Notes: generated from the letters alone by a model not told the origin. Shown: positions 8,959-18,699, counted from the stretch's first letter. The stretch: 38,352 bases of DNA from Planctomycetota bacterium (GCA_031082105.1 JAVHLO010000001.1:1-38352); one strand, 5' to 3'. Numbers and translations: made by a program.

Positions 8959-9029
8959 CCCTCACCCCCGCCCTCTCTCCCGACTTCGTCGGGATGCCGC
9001 CCCGGCGGCACCAAAGGGAGAGGGAGAAG
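8959..9029. repeat. Composite palindromic repeat, family A with inner hairpins
   Basis: The outer arms (CCCTCACCCCCGCCCTCTC and AAAGGGAGAGGGAGAAG) belong to family A. Inside are two extra perfect hairpins, TCCCGAC/GTCGGGA around 8978-8994 and GCCGCC/GGCGGC around 8996-9009. The element lies directly downstream of the propeller gene, so the folded RNA may act at its 3' end, but no run of T is present to call a terminator. Confidence 0.65.
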
Positions 9030-9038
9030 CGCTCCACT

Positions 9039-10217
9039 TTACCGCCAGCAGGGCATGGTGTCGACCATGGGGTCGTTCGTGACGTTCGACTTCTTGTAGT
9101 CGGCGACGTTCATCACGAAGATGTCCTGGTTCCCGTCGCCGATTATGCGCACGAACGCGACCTTCGTGCCGTCGGGCGACCAGCATGGCATCGAGTCGTG
9201 AAAGTCGTTCTTCGTCATGCGCCGGTGCCTCGACCCGTCGGCGTTCATGATGTAGATCTCGTAGTTCTTGTCGCGCGTCGACGCGAATACGATCTTCGAT
9301 CCGTCGGAATTGTACCTCGGCGTGTAGTGGTCACGCCCCGGGGCCAGCTTCGCGATCGCCCCGGAGCCGCTGCGCTTGAGAATCTCTTCCGGATCGCCTT
9401 TCTTCTTGAAATGCGCAAACACGATGGTCGAACCGTCCGGCGAGACGCTCGGATTCCAGCAGCTCACAAGCGGCGCGTCCGCCTTCAGCTCCGTAAGCCC
9501 CTGCCCGTCCCGCTGGATCACGCTGAGCCCGCGCGGCGGTTCCTTGTTCCCGCCGCCAAGGTCCGTACAGACGGTGGTCGCGATCTTCTTGTTGTCCGGG
9601 AACCACGACGGCGCGCCCTCGATCGCCTCGCTGTTCGTCAGCCTGCGCTCGTGCTTGCCGTGCACGTCGATGATGAACAGGTCGCGTTTCTGGCCCCGAA
9701 AAGAGACGAACGCCACCCACCTGCCGTCGCGCGAGACCGCGGGTTCCGCATCGGAGTTTTCGTTCCTCGTGAGCTGTTGAACGTCCATCCCGTCCGGGGC
9801 CATCCGGAACAGCTCGTCCTCGCCGTCGCGTGAGGAGACGAAGTAGATGCGATCCGTGACCGGCTCGATCTTGTCGAGGTGTTCGGGCCAGCCGAGCGAT
9901 AGAAGACAGCGCCGGCACTGCACCTCGGTCGCGGCGCACGATTGGCAGATGACCTCTTCGAACTTCGGATCGAGGTTCTCCCGGCTGCAGATGGCGCAGG
10001 CCTTCGGGGCTTCGAACGAGCCCGGCTCCCGCTCCGCCGCCAGTTCCGCGGTGCACGTGTCGCAGAGCGTGCGCACGGGCGGCTTTTCCGCTTCGCCCGG
10101 CCCGGTCTCCTCGGCGGACACGGGCACACGCGCGCCCGCACAGGCCAGAAAAAGGATCACGGCGCATAGAAAGCCTCGCCGCAAACTTGCCGGATGTGAC
10201 CATTCGGGATATGTCAT
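9039..10217 (-). CDS. Exported TolB-like (PD40) beta-propeller protein with N-terminal CxxC motifs
   Basis: A 392-residue protein. Residues 1-36 form a signal peptide (basic start, hydrophobic FLCAVILFLACAG, ending near PVSA). Residues about 50-110 hold four CxxC pairs (CDTC, CAIC, CQSC, CRRC), which look like a zinc-ribbon pair. The rest is a six-bladed TolB-type propeller with repeats such as VSRDGRWVAFVS, VSPDGSTIVFA and WSPDGTKVAFVR. The ATG at 10215-10217 has GGAGAG 7 nt upstream; the longer frame to 10250 lacks this. It starts 42 nt after the cyclase gene and probably shares its operon. Its ligand is unknown; binding of protein or polysaccharide outside the membrane is inference. Confidence 0.88.
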   Translation of the reverse strand: MTYPEWSHPASLRRGFLCAVILFLACAGARVPVSAEETGPGEAEKPPVRTLCDTCTAELAAEREPGSFEAPKACAICSRENLDPKFEEVICQSCAATEVQCRRCLLSLGWPEHLDKIEPVTDRIYFVSSRDGEDELFRMAPDGMDVQQLTRNENSDAEPAVSRDGRWVAFVSFRGQKRDLFIIDVHGKHERRLTNSEAIEGAPSWFPDNKKIATTVCTDLGGGNKEPPRGLSVIQRDGQGLTELKADAPLVSCWNPSVSPDGSTIVFAHFKKKGDPEEILKRSGSGAIAKLAPGRDHYTPRYNSDGSKIVFASTRDKNYEIYIMNADGSRHRRMTKNDFHDSMPCWSPDGTKVAFVRIIGDGNQDIFVMNVADYKKSNVTNDPMVDTMPCWR

Positions 10218-10259
10218 CTCTGTTCTCTCCAAACGTGAATCGACCACCACGGCCCGGTC

Positions 10260-13200
10260 TCACGTGTTGACACCGCCGCACCTTGCGGAAAGCGCCTCGC
10301 CTATTCTCTCGATCTCCCGCAGGATATTTGTCTGTTTGAACTCCTCCGCCAGGGACCGGGCCTTCTTCAGCTCGACCCCGGCCTTCTCCTTCTCGCCCAG
10401 TCCGGCGTGCGCCTCCGCAAGCACTGCGTACGCTTGCGCCATCTCGGACCGCCCCTGCAACTCTTCCAGGAGCCTCAGCCCCGATTCCGCATCAGCCAGC
10501 GCGCGCGCGTAGTCGCCGGTCCTGGCGCATGCGAAGCCGATCTCAACGAGCACGCGCGCTTCGTCTCCTTTCTTCCCCAATTCTCTGAAAATCGTCAGCG
10601 CCTTCCGCGAGAGCTCCAGGGACCGGCCGTAGTCGCCCCGGCTCTGATGAACACCGCCGATGTTGCCGATGGCCCGCGCAATGCCCGCCCTGTCGCCAAG
10701 CTCGGTCGACAGGCGGAGGTGTTCTTCATAATGTTCCAGGGCGCGAGCGGTGTCGCCCTGGAGCGCGTACACGCTGCCCATGTTGCCCACCGTCCGCGCC
10801 TTGCCGGCCTTGTCGCCCATCTCCTCGGCAAGCCGCAATTCCTTCCGGTAGCAGTCCATGGCGTGCACATAGTCGCCCATGTCCCAGTACACCAGCCCCA
10901 TGTTGCCGATGGCACGCGCCATCCCGGCCTTGTCGCCGAGTTCCTCCGTGAGTTGCAGGTTCTTTCGCAGGCATTCCATTGCGCGCTGACTGTCGCCCTG
11001 GTGCCTGTAGGCGAGCCCGATGTTGCCGACGGCGCTGGCCTGACCCGATTTGTTTCCCAGCTCTTCCGCGATCGCCAGGTCTGCGCGGTAACACTGCATG
11101 GCGCGTTGGTGGTCGCCCTGGTTCGCATAGACGTTGCCGATGTTGCCCAGCACGCGCGCCTTGCCGGCCTTGTCGCCGCGTTTTTCGCAGAGGCGAAGGG
11201 TGCGCTCGTAGTACTCCATGGCGCGCGCGTAATCGCCCTGAAGCCTGCACACGATTCCCATGTTCAACAACGCGGACGCGATTTCTGATTCATCGCCAAT
11301 GCTGTCGGCGAGCTCGAGGTTTCTCCGGTGATACTCCATCGCGCCGACGTAGTCGCCCCGCAGCCGGCGCAGGATTCCCGTGATGCCCATGGCGGCCGCG
11401 CGCCCCTTGAGAAAGCCGATCTGCTCGGCCAGCCGTTCCGCCGAACCCGCGATCCTCTCCGCGTCGCCCATTCGACCGTGCCGCCTGTAGATGAATGCGA
11501 GCGCCACTTGCCCGCCGACTACAAGCTCCCGGGCCGAACGCGCCTGTCCGCCGCCGCCGGCCGCTTCAGCGCTCCGGCCGGCGATCGACAACCCCTCCTC
11601 AGTGTCGCGGACGCCCTCCGCCCACATGCCGATGAAATCACAGACCCTGGCCCGGTCATACAATGCCCTGACGAGCCGGAGCTCACTGCCGGGCAGGGCG
11701 CGGCATCTGTCGACGAGCCGCGAGTAGAGTTCGATCGCCTCGCGGTTCTTGTAGTCCTCAGCCGCGTGTGCCGCGGCCTTCTCCAGGTAGTCAATCTCCT
11801 TGTCGAGGCACTCTCCCTTTCCGAAGTGGTCGGCGAGCTCGCGGCAGAACTCCTTCCGGCCGGGAAAGAGCTCCTCGATGACTTCCGCAGCCAGTCTATG
11901 GAGGTGCGCGCGCACGGACGGCGGCGGCAGGTGATAGATTGCCTTCTGCATCAGCACATGCCGGAACAGGTACGCATCCTCGGCCGACTCCGGCAACGCA
12001 AGGCGGATCCCGGCCGCGGCGCGGTCCGCCTCGACCCCGCGCGCCCCGCGTTCGGGCTGGACGGCCTGGGGAGACTTCTCCGCAACGATCAACCGCTCCT
12101 GTTCCGCGCCGGGCACGACGTCGCCCGGCTCGCCCTCGTACTCGCGGCTCCGGCCCAGGACGCGTTCAAGCACCGTCCTCAAAAAGCGCACGCCCAGTGT
12201 GGCGGCATACTTCAGCCCTTCGCGCAGGTTCGCCTCGAGCCGGTCGAACCTGGCAAGGAGGAGGTCTTCGAGCGTGGCGGGCAGGCGGCCCATCTCGCCG
12301 ATAAGCCTCGTTTCGCCCCGGCTCTCTACGAGCAGCGGCGTGCCGCGCCACCCCGTGGCCAGGTGAAGGCTCATCTGTTCCAGGAAGAACGGGTTCCCCC
12401 CGGTTCGTTCCATGAGGAAGTCAAGCAGCTCCGGCGCCGGGTTCGCGTATCCGCGCGCCTTCTCCAGGAATATCGTGCGCGCCTGCGACTGGTCGAACCC
12501 CGTCAGGATTATTTCATCGACGCGCGCGTCCATTTCTGCGTCCACGCGCGGCCTCGAACCGTCTTCTCCGAACCGGGACGTGAGCACAACGACGAACGGC
12601 ACTGAGCGCACGTTTCGCGTCATGATCTTTACCCATTCCGCGGTCGAAGGCTCCAGCCAGTGCGAGTCTTCCACCTCCAGCACGAGCGGCGACTCGTGGG
12701 CGAGCGCCCTTACCAGCTCCTTTGCCGCGTAGAGCTGGTTCTCGTGTCTCAGTTTCGGATCGTCGACCTGCCCGTACAGCGAGAACGGGGCGGGGCTCCC
12801 GTCCGGCCAATGGCAATTGACGAGCGAACCGAGGAAGGAGACTGCGCGCGTCAGCTCGCGCCGGGTCTCTTCCGGGACGGCGGGGTTCCGGGCGAGTTCT
12901 TCGACGCGGCTCTCGACTTTCCGCCGTTTCTCCTCTTCGGGAGTAAGGGCGCTCACCGCGAAGAAATGCTCGAGGCCTCTCGTCAGCGGTCCCAGCCCGC
13001 TGTCGCGCTCGAGGCAGGGCAGGTGGAGCCAGTGCCAGGGTCGCGTCGCGCGTTCGAGGTCCTTGCGCAACTCCTGGACAAGCCGCGTCTTGCCCATCCC
13101 GGGTTCGCCGTAGATATAGACAAGCCCGGCGAACCTTCCTTCTTCCGCGGGTCTCAGCAGCCCGCGGAGACGCCGCAGTTCCTCGCGGCGGCCGATCATC

Positions 13201-14462
13201 GGGCCCTCGTAGACGAGGGCGCCGGCGCGCGGGATCGATCGTTCGAAACCGAAAACCTTCTCCGGCTTCGATTTTCCCTTGAGCGGACGACATCCGAGCT
13301 CGCGGAAATCGAAGAACTTCCGGGCCGAATCGTGGACGCGCTCGGAGACGAGCGCCTCTCCCCAATCCGCGGCGGACATCAGCCGGGCGGAGGTGTTGAC
13401 GCAATCGCCGATGCACGTCCACTCGTTTCTGAACTCGCCGCCGGTCGCGCCGGAGTATGCCAGCCCCGAATCGAGTCCGGCCTTCAGGCGGGGATGCGCG
13501 GGCGTTTCACCGGGCAGGCGCGAACGCATCTGCTCGACGAAGTCCAGCGCCGCGCGGGCCGGGTTCTCGATTGCCCTCGGGGCGCCGAAGAAACAGAGGA
13601 TGGTCATCCCCTTGTCGCCGAAATCGAGCTTGTTGAACGTCCCGCCGCGCTGCGCGGCCAGTTCGCGCGCGAGGCTCAATATCCGGCCGATGTCTTCGCC
13701 CCGCGCGGTCGCCGATTCGGTCCCCTGCATTGCCGGCACGCGGGCGTCCGCGCCCGCGGCCGCCGCGTCGATCTGGATGAACACCGAGACGACCGGCTTG
13801 ATCTCGGGTTCTTTGCCGAGGTTCAGTATCTCGTCCTGGATGAATGCGTCGAGGGTCTCGGGATTGTTTGGCGGCCCGAAGTCCCGGCTCTGCTCGATGC
13901 GATCTTCGGTCCCTGCGACGAGCAGTCCGCGGGCGCCGGCGGGGATCGACTCCGCGAGCCGGATCTCGCCCGCGGCGGCGGAGCCGACCAGCCTGCACGC
14001 CGTCGCGATCGGCTCACCGAGAAAGTAGTACCCGCATCGGCCGAACGGGTCGATCGCGATCTCCCATTCGATCGTCCCGGCAGCGATCCCGCATCTCGCC
14101 TTGAAATCGAACGTGCCGTCCGGCGTATCCTGCCTGCCGATCTCATCAAACGCCCGGACGATGCCCGCGGCTGCTGAGATTGCGCGGGAGCCGTCGTCAT
14201 CGTCGGGAAACACTGCGGTGAACCCGTCGCCCGCGAACCCGGTGACGATCCCGCCACGCGCGAGAACGGCGTTGATGCACGGATCGAAGACACGGCGCAG
14301 GTTCCGGCTCATGAATTCCGCGCCGCGCTCGCCGAGCGAGAACGCGGTCTCCATGAGGGGAGTGAAGCCGGAGATGTCGACGAACAAGGCGGCGGCCCGG
14401 AGCTCGCCGCGGAGGTCCCGGGCCCGGTATCGCTTCTCAATGAAATCAGGAACATATCTCAT
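10260..14462 (-). CDS. Two-domain adenylyl cyclase with AAA-type NTPase and TPR repeats (soluble adenylyl cyclase-like)
   Basis: A 1400-residue regulator predicted to make cAMP. Two class III cyclase domains lie at about 20-190 and 225-405. The first holds both metal-binding aspartates (Asp29 in FVDISGFT, Asp79 in FAGDGF). The second resembles the C2 domain of mammalian soluble adenylyl cyclase and keeps the substrate and transition-state residues: Lys284 in GDKGMT, Thr349 in EWT, Asn356 and Arg360 in VNTSAR. A P-loop GEPGMGKT at 452-459 starts an AAA/STAND NTPase, and from about 1000 onward there are roughly ten TPR repeats (ALxNMGxVYxxQGDYxxA style). I chose the ATG at 14462 over an upstream TTG at 14501. 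It follows the kinase gene by 43 nt. Confidence 0.9.
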   Translation of the reverse strand: MRYVPDFIEKRYRARDLRGELRAAALFVDISGFTPLMETAFSLGERGAEFMSRNLRRVFDPCINAVLARGGIVTGFAGDGFTAVFPDDDDGSRAISAAAGIVRAFDEIGRQDTPDGTFDFKARCGIAAGTIEWEIAIDPFGRCGYYFLGEPIATACRLVGSAAAGEIRLAESIPAGARGLLVAGTEDRIEQSRDFGPPNNPETLDAFIQDEILNLGKEPEIKPVVSVFIQIDAAAAGADARVPAMQGTESATARGEDIGRILSLARELAAQRGGTFNKLDFGDKGMTILCFFGAPRAIENPARAALDFVEQMRSRLPGETPAHPRLKAGLDSGLAYSGATGGEFRNEWTCIGDCVNTSARLMSAADWGEALVSERVHDSARKFFDFRELGCRPLKGKSKPEKVFGFERSIPRAGALVYEGPMIGRREELRRLRGLLRPAEEGRFAGLVYIYGEPGMGKTRLVQELRKDLERATRPWHWLHLPCLERDSGLGPLTRGLEHFFAVSALTPEEEKRRKVESRVEELARNPAVPEETRRELTRAVSFLGSLVNCHWPDGSPAPFSLYGQVDDPKLRHENQLYAAKELVRALAHESPLVLEVEDSHWLEPSTAEWVKIMTRNVRSVPFVVVLTSRFGEDGSRPRVDAEMDARVDEIILTGFDQSQARTIFLEKARGYANPAPELLDFLMERTGGNPFFLEQMSLHLATGWRGTPLLVESRGETRLIGEMGRLPATLEDLLLARFDRLEANLREGLKYAATLGVRFLRTVLERVLGRSREYEGEPGDVVPGAEQERLIVAEKSPQAVQPERGARGVEADRAAAGIRLALPESAEDAYLFRHVLMQKAIYHLPPPSVRAHLHRLAAEVIEELFPGRKEFCRELADHFGKGECLDKEIDYLEKAAAHAAEDYKNREAIELYSRLVDRCRALPGSELRLVRALYDRARVCDFIGMWAEGVRDTEEGLSIAGRSAEAAGGGGQARSARELVVGGQVALAFIYRRHGRMGDAERIAGSAERLAEQIGFLKGRAAAMGITGILRRLRGDYVGAMEYHRRNLELADSIGDESEIASALLNMGIVCRLQGDYARAMEYYERTLRLCEKRGDKAGKARVLGNIGNVYANQGDHQRAMQCYRADLAIAEELGNKSGQASAVGNIGLAYRHQGDSQRAMECLRKNLQLTEELGDKAGMARAIGNMGLVYWDMGDYVHAMDCYRKELRLAEEMGDKAGKARTVGNMGSVYALQGDTARALEHYEEHLRLSTELGDRAGIARAIGNIGGVHQSRGDYGRSLELSRKALTIFRELGKKGDEARVLVEIGFACARTGDYARALADAESGLRLLEELQGRSEMAQAYAVLAEAHAGLGEKEKAGVELKKARSLAEEFKQTNILREIERIGEALSARCGGVNT

Positions 14463-14505
14463 GGCGGGCTCTTCGCGCTGCGATTCCGCAAGAAGCGGCA
14501 ATGCT

Positions 14506-17500
14506 TCACGCGAGTCTTCGCAGCTCCTCCTCCAGCTCCCGGGCGCGGAGCACGTATCCCTTGCCGCGCAGCGTGCCTATCGTCTCGTTGTACAACACGT
14601 GCGCGGCGGTCTTGTCGCCGAACGCGGCCTCGAACCGGGCCCGCGCGGCCGCGAGATCGACTTTCACCCGAAACGCGGCGCCGTCTCCGATGAGCCGTTC
14701 CGCCTGTTCGAGCGTCTGCGCGGCGGTCTCGTTGTCGCCCAGCTCGACGGCGTCGAGACAGATCTCCAACCGGATCCTCCCACGGAGCGCGGCGGGCAGG
14801 CCGGCCTGGTCTGCGGCCCTGAGCGCATCGCGGGCCATGACGAGCGCCTCCTTGCACCGCCCCTGTCGCCTCAGTGTGGCGGCCTTGACTGTCGCGTCGC
14901 CGACCCGGGCAAGCTCCGCGCCGAGCTCACGGGCGGCGACCAGCGCGGAATCGCACGCAAGGTGAGCCTTCTCGAACTCGCAGCGGGCAAGAAGCACGGA
15001 CGCGAGCGCGGACGACATCAGGCGCGTCTCTGTTTTCCTTCCGACGATCCCGGGTTTTTCAACGCGCTCGCGCAGCGCCTTGAGCGCGCCGTCAAGGTCG
15101 CCCTTCTCCTGCAACGCGAGCGCCATGCTGCATGCGACCATGCGCAGGCCGACCTTATGGTCGAGCCGTTCGCAGAGCGCTTTGCACTTACCGTAGTTTT
15201 CGAGCGCGTGGTCGAGTTCGCCGATGTCGCAATAGACATCGCCCACGTCGCAGAATGCCCTGGCCACGCACCGTTCGTCGCCGATCTCCCGGAAAATGGA
15301 CGTGGCGCGCGCGTAGAGCTTGAGCGCCTGCTCGAACCGCCCCTGCAGCCGGTACACGTTCGCCGCCTCCGAGAGCGCCAGCGCAAGCATCCGCCGCTCG
15401 CCCATCTCCTCGGCGATGGAGATGCTCTGTTCGCAGCACTCGGCCGCGCGGTCGAGCTCGCCCTTGTTGCGCAGCGCCTCGCCGAGGTTGCGCAGGACCA
15501 GCGCCATCCGCCACTTATCGCCTATCTCCTCGCAGATTTTGAGCGCCCGGGTCAGCAGCTCCTCGCCCTGAAGTATCTCGCCCACGTTCACGTGGCGCGA
15601 CCCGAGGTTGTTGAGCGCGGTGACCTGCCCCTGCTTGTCACCGGTCCGTTCGTAGTATCTCAACCGCGCGGTGCAACCTTCGACGTTGTCGGTGTGGTCG
15701 TCGCGGAGCGAGGCTACCTCGCTTAGCTGTTCGAGCCCTTCGAGGGTCAGCTCCTCGCCCGCGTCTCCCTGCGTCCGCGCGAGTTCGATCCCCTGCCTGA
15801 TGAGTTCCTCGCCCTCCGCGATCCGGGACCGGAGCTTCGCCTTGAACCAACCGTAGATGATGAGCGTGCGGGCGTGTTCGAGCGGATCCGCCGCCCCGGG
15901 TCCGGCCGACCGGATACGCTGCAAGGACCGTTCGAGTCTTTCCTCCGAATCATCGAACCGGCCCATGCGGAAATAGGTGCTGGCGAGCCGGCTCTCGAGC
16001 CGCGCGGATGGATTGCCCGTTGCGGCGGCCGAATCTGGCACGACGTCGGTCTTCCACATTTCCACGGCGCGGGCGAGCGCGTCCTTGAACACGGTCTCCG
16101 CCTCGGCAAGCCTGCCCAGCGTGGTGCAGATCAGTCCCATCCTCTCGAGCACGTCGATTCTCTTGCCGGGCGCGAGCTCGGTCTCGAGGAGCCGCCTGTA
16201 TGCGTCGAGCGCCTCCGCCGGCGAATGACGCCGGGCGGCATCGCGGGCGGCGTCTTCGCCGTACTTCGCGTACTTGTCCTTCGCGCCGGCGTCCCACGCG
16301 AGCCGCGCAAGGCGTTCCACGTCTTCGCCCTTCCTTCTTCTCCCTTCGAGGATTTCAGACTCCAGCCGCAGCAGCAGATCGAGGCTCAGCCTGCGCCGCC
16401 TATCCGAATTCATCGCTTGCCACGACATCTCGCGCACGCGGTCGTGGGCGAACCTGTACGTCATCACATCGCCGCTCGGCTCGTGGCGGAGGAGTCCCCT
16501 TTCAATGAGGTCGCGAAGGTCCGGGCGCGCCGGGCGGGCCGTCTTTTTTTTCGACGTCAGCAGGAGATCGATCTCGTCTTCGCGCACCGCCTTGCCCCAG
16601 ACGGCGAGGCGGTCGAGCCAGCCCCGCTCAGTCCGGCCCAGCCTGCGGATCCTGCGGGCGATCACCTCCTTCACGCTGTCGGGGAGCGCGGTGCCCTTCC
16701 ATCGCTTCCGGTCCACCTCCCAGCCCCACGGTCGCCATTTCAGTACCTGTTCGTCCACCCAGCCGCGGAGCACTTCTTCGAGGAAGAGCGGGTTTCCGCT
16801 CTCTTCCACGGCGAGTATTTTCTCCTTGAGCACCCCCGCCTCGTCGCCGAACATCGTCCTGATGAACCGGTCCTGCTGGTCGCGGGACAATGCCTTCAGC
16901 ACGCGCTCCTCCGCGTGGCCCTCGGAGACGAGCCGGTCAAGGATCTTCTTCAGGTCCTCGGTTTCTTCGCCCTCTCTCTTGGTCGCGACGATGAACACCT
17001 TGCCGGTTTCGACGCCGAGCCCGGCGCGCCGGCCAAGGAACTCAAGCAGCCTCAGGCTCATCTCGTCCGCCCACTGGATGTCGTCAAATACGAGGATCAT
17101 CCCCTTTTCCTTCGTCCCCTTGAGGACGAACTCGCTCGCCTTGTCGAGCAGCCGGATGCGCGCCTGCTCGGGGCCGAGCGCAGGCGGCTCCGCGGGCCTG
17201 TACTGCTCGGCGAGCGCGGGCACGATCTCCTTCAGGTAGGGCGCGTAGGCGCGGATGAGTCCGGGCTGAGCGCCGCCGGTGTGTTCCCAGACCTCCACCT
17301 GGCGGACCGCCTTCTCGAACACTTCCTGGGCCAGCCCGAACGGTTCCGGCGCGCCCTCGTTCGCCTTACCTTCCGCGACGGCGACCTGCTGCGTCTGCGC
17401 CCAGATGCGGAACTCGCGCGCAAGGCGGCTCTTGCCTATGCCCGACTCGCCGGAGATTATCGCAATGCGCACGCCTTTTTCCTTCTTCTCCGCCCTCTGC

Positions 17501-18699
17501 CAGAGGCTCCTGAGCCACGCGGATTCCGGCTCCCTTCCGACGAACTCGCCGCTGCTGACGTAGCCCTTGAGCGTTTCCTTCGTCTCGAGTTCGTATTCGA
17601 CGCCCGTGATACGGCTCAACGCCTTTATCACCTCGTTCGCGCTCGGCGGCCTCTGTGCGGGATACTTCGCCATCAGCCGCGTTATGAGGTCCTCTATCTC
17701 CTGCGGCAGGCCGGGCACGGCCTTGCGCACGCGCGGGATCGGCGCCTCGAGATGGTCGGTCATGACGCGGGTCTTGGAATCGCTGTCGTAGGGGAGCACG
17801 CGCGCGAAGAGCTCGTACATGGTCACGCCGAGGCCGTACAGGTCGGCGCGGTGGTCGACCGCGTCGTACCTCAGCACCTCCGGCGATATGTACGGCACGG
17901 TACCGATGACGGCGGGCGTGCCCTGGATCGACCGCTTCGCGCGCGAGGCGCCGAAGTCAACGAGTTTCACGTGGTCTTCCGCGCAGACAAGGACGTTCTC
18001 GGGTTTCACGTCGAAATGGACGAGGTCATGGGTGTGAATGAACTGCAGGCCGCGACAGAGCTGCACGATGAGGGGGACCATCTCCTGCCAGGTCATGTCC
18101 GCGGTGGCGAAGAGGAGATCCTTTCCGCTCAGCAGCTCGCAGGTGAAGAAGTAGCTTTCGCGGAGCGGGTCGGGCCCTTCCTGGATCCTGCCGAAGTCGT
18201 AAACGATCTCGACGTTCGGGTGCCTGAGCCCGGCGAGCAGCTTGAACTCGTTTTCCGGCTTCTCGTCGAGCAGCATCGTGGAGACGGATTCCTTCTGGAT
18301 GGTTTTGAGCGCGATCTGCCTGTCGTCGGAGAGCGTGTCGACTGCGAGGTACACCCTGCCCATGCCTCCCTCGCCGAGGAGCCTGACGATCCTGTAGCGG
18401 CGGTTGATGAGCTGCCCTTCCGCGGCGACGACCTCCTCTATGAGCGGCGCGAACTCGTCGTCGAGGTTCAGCGGGTGCGCATCGCGTACGAGCGGGAGGA
18501 CCGATGGCGCCTTGCGCATCGCGTCGAGGAGCGTCTCGATTTGGGCGGGCTTGAGCATGTTGAGCGACAGGACGACTTCGGTGGCGCTGCGTCCGCTCTC
18601 GCGAACCGCGTCGCGGCACCGGCGCGCCTCTTCATCCGTCAAGAGCGAATGCTGGAGCGCGAACCGGATGAACTGCTCGTTTGTCTGCAATTGGTCCAT
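14506..18699 (-). CDS. Serine/threonine protein kinase with AAA-type NTPase and TPR repeats
   Basis: A 1397-residue regulator. Residues 1-95 are a helical N-terminal module similar in pattern to two-helix MshEN/PilB-type segments. The Hanks-type kinase spans about 100-365: glycine loop LGEGGMGRVY, Lys132, HFDVKPEN with catalytic Asp230, DFG at 248-250. The position before Asp is Phe, not Arg, so it is a non-RD kinase and may not need activation-loop phosphorylation. A P-loop GESGIGKS is at 417-424, followed by a STAND-type NTPase region and, from about 850 to the end, many TPR repeats. The ATG at 18697-18699 heads the operon with the cyclase and propeller genes. No membrane segment is seen, so it is probably cytoplasmic. 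Confidence 0.92.
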   Translation of the reverse strand: MDQLQTNEQFIRFALQHSLLTDEEARRCRDAVRESGRSATEVVLSLNMLKPAQIETLLDAMRKAPSVLPLVRDAHPLNLDDEFAPLIEEVVAAEGQLINRRYRIVRLLGEGGMGRVYLAVDTLSDDRQIALKTIQKESVSTMLLDEKPENEFKLLAGLRHPNVEIVYDFGRIQEGPDPLRESYFFTCELLSGKDLLFATADMTWQEMVPLIVQLCRGLQFIHTHDLVHFDVKPENVLVCAEDHVKLVDFGASRAKRSIQGTPAVIGTVPYISPEVLRYDAVDHRADLYGLGVTMYELFARVLPYDSDSKTRVMTDHLEAPIPRVRKAVPGLPQEIEDLITRLMAKYPAQRPPSANEVIKALSRITGVEYELETKETLKGYVSSGEFVGREPESAWLRSLWQRAEKKEKGVRIAIISGESGIGKSRLAREFRIWAQTQQVAVAEGKANEGAPEPFGLAQEVFEKAVRQVEVWEHTGGAQPGLIRAYAPYLKEIVPALAEQYRPAEPPALGPEQARIRLLDKASEFVLKGTKEKGMILVFDDIQWADEMSLRLLEFLGRRAGLGVETGKVFIVATKREGEETEDLKKILDRLVSEGHAEERVLKALSRDQQDRFIRTMFGDEAGVLKEKILAVEESGNPLFLEEVLRGWVDEQVLKWRPWGWEVDRKRWKGTALPDSVKEVIARRIRRLGRTERGWLDRLAVWGKAVREDEIDLLLTSKKKTARPARPDLRDLIERGLLRHEPSGDVMTYRFAHDRVREMSWQAMNSDRRRRLSLDLLLRLESEILEGRRRKGEDVERLARLAWDAGAKDKYAKYGEDAARDAARRHSPAEALDAYRRLLETELAPGKRIDVLERMGLICTTLGRLAEAETVFKDALARAVEMWKTDVVPDSAAATGNPSARLESRLASTYFRMGRFDDSEERLERSLQRIRSAGPGAADPLEHARTLIIYGWFKAKLRSRIAEGEELIRQGIELARTQGDAGEELTLEGLEQLSEVASLRDDHTDNVEGCTARLRYYERTGDKQGQVTALNNLGSRHVNVGEILQGEELLTRALKICEEIGDKWRMALVLRNLGEALRNKGELDRAAECCEQSISIAEEMGERRMLALALSEAANVYRLQGRFEQALKLYARATSIFREIGDERCVARAFCDVGDVYCDIGELDHALENYGKCKALCERLDHKVGLRMVACSMALALQEKGDLDGALKALRERVEKPGIVGRKTETRLMSSALASVLLARCEFEKAHLACDSALVAARELGAELARVGDATVKAATLRRQGRCKEALVMARDALRAADQAGLPAALRGRIRLEICLDAVELGDNETAAQTLEQAERLIGDGAAFRVKVDLAAARARFEAAFGDKTAAHVLYNETIGTLRGKGYVLRARELEEELRRLA

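Noticed and set aside
8978..9009. Double hairpin downstream of the propeller gene as a terminator
   Set aside because: Both stems lack a following T run and are part of a dispersed repeat.
12660..14177. A 505-codon plus-strand frame opposite the cyclase
   Set aside because: No family resemblance; the opposite frame holds complete cyclase motifs.
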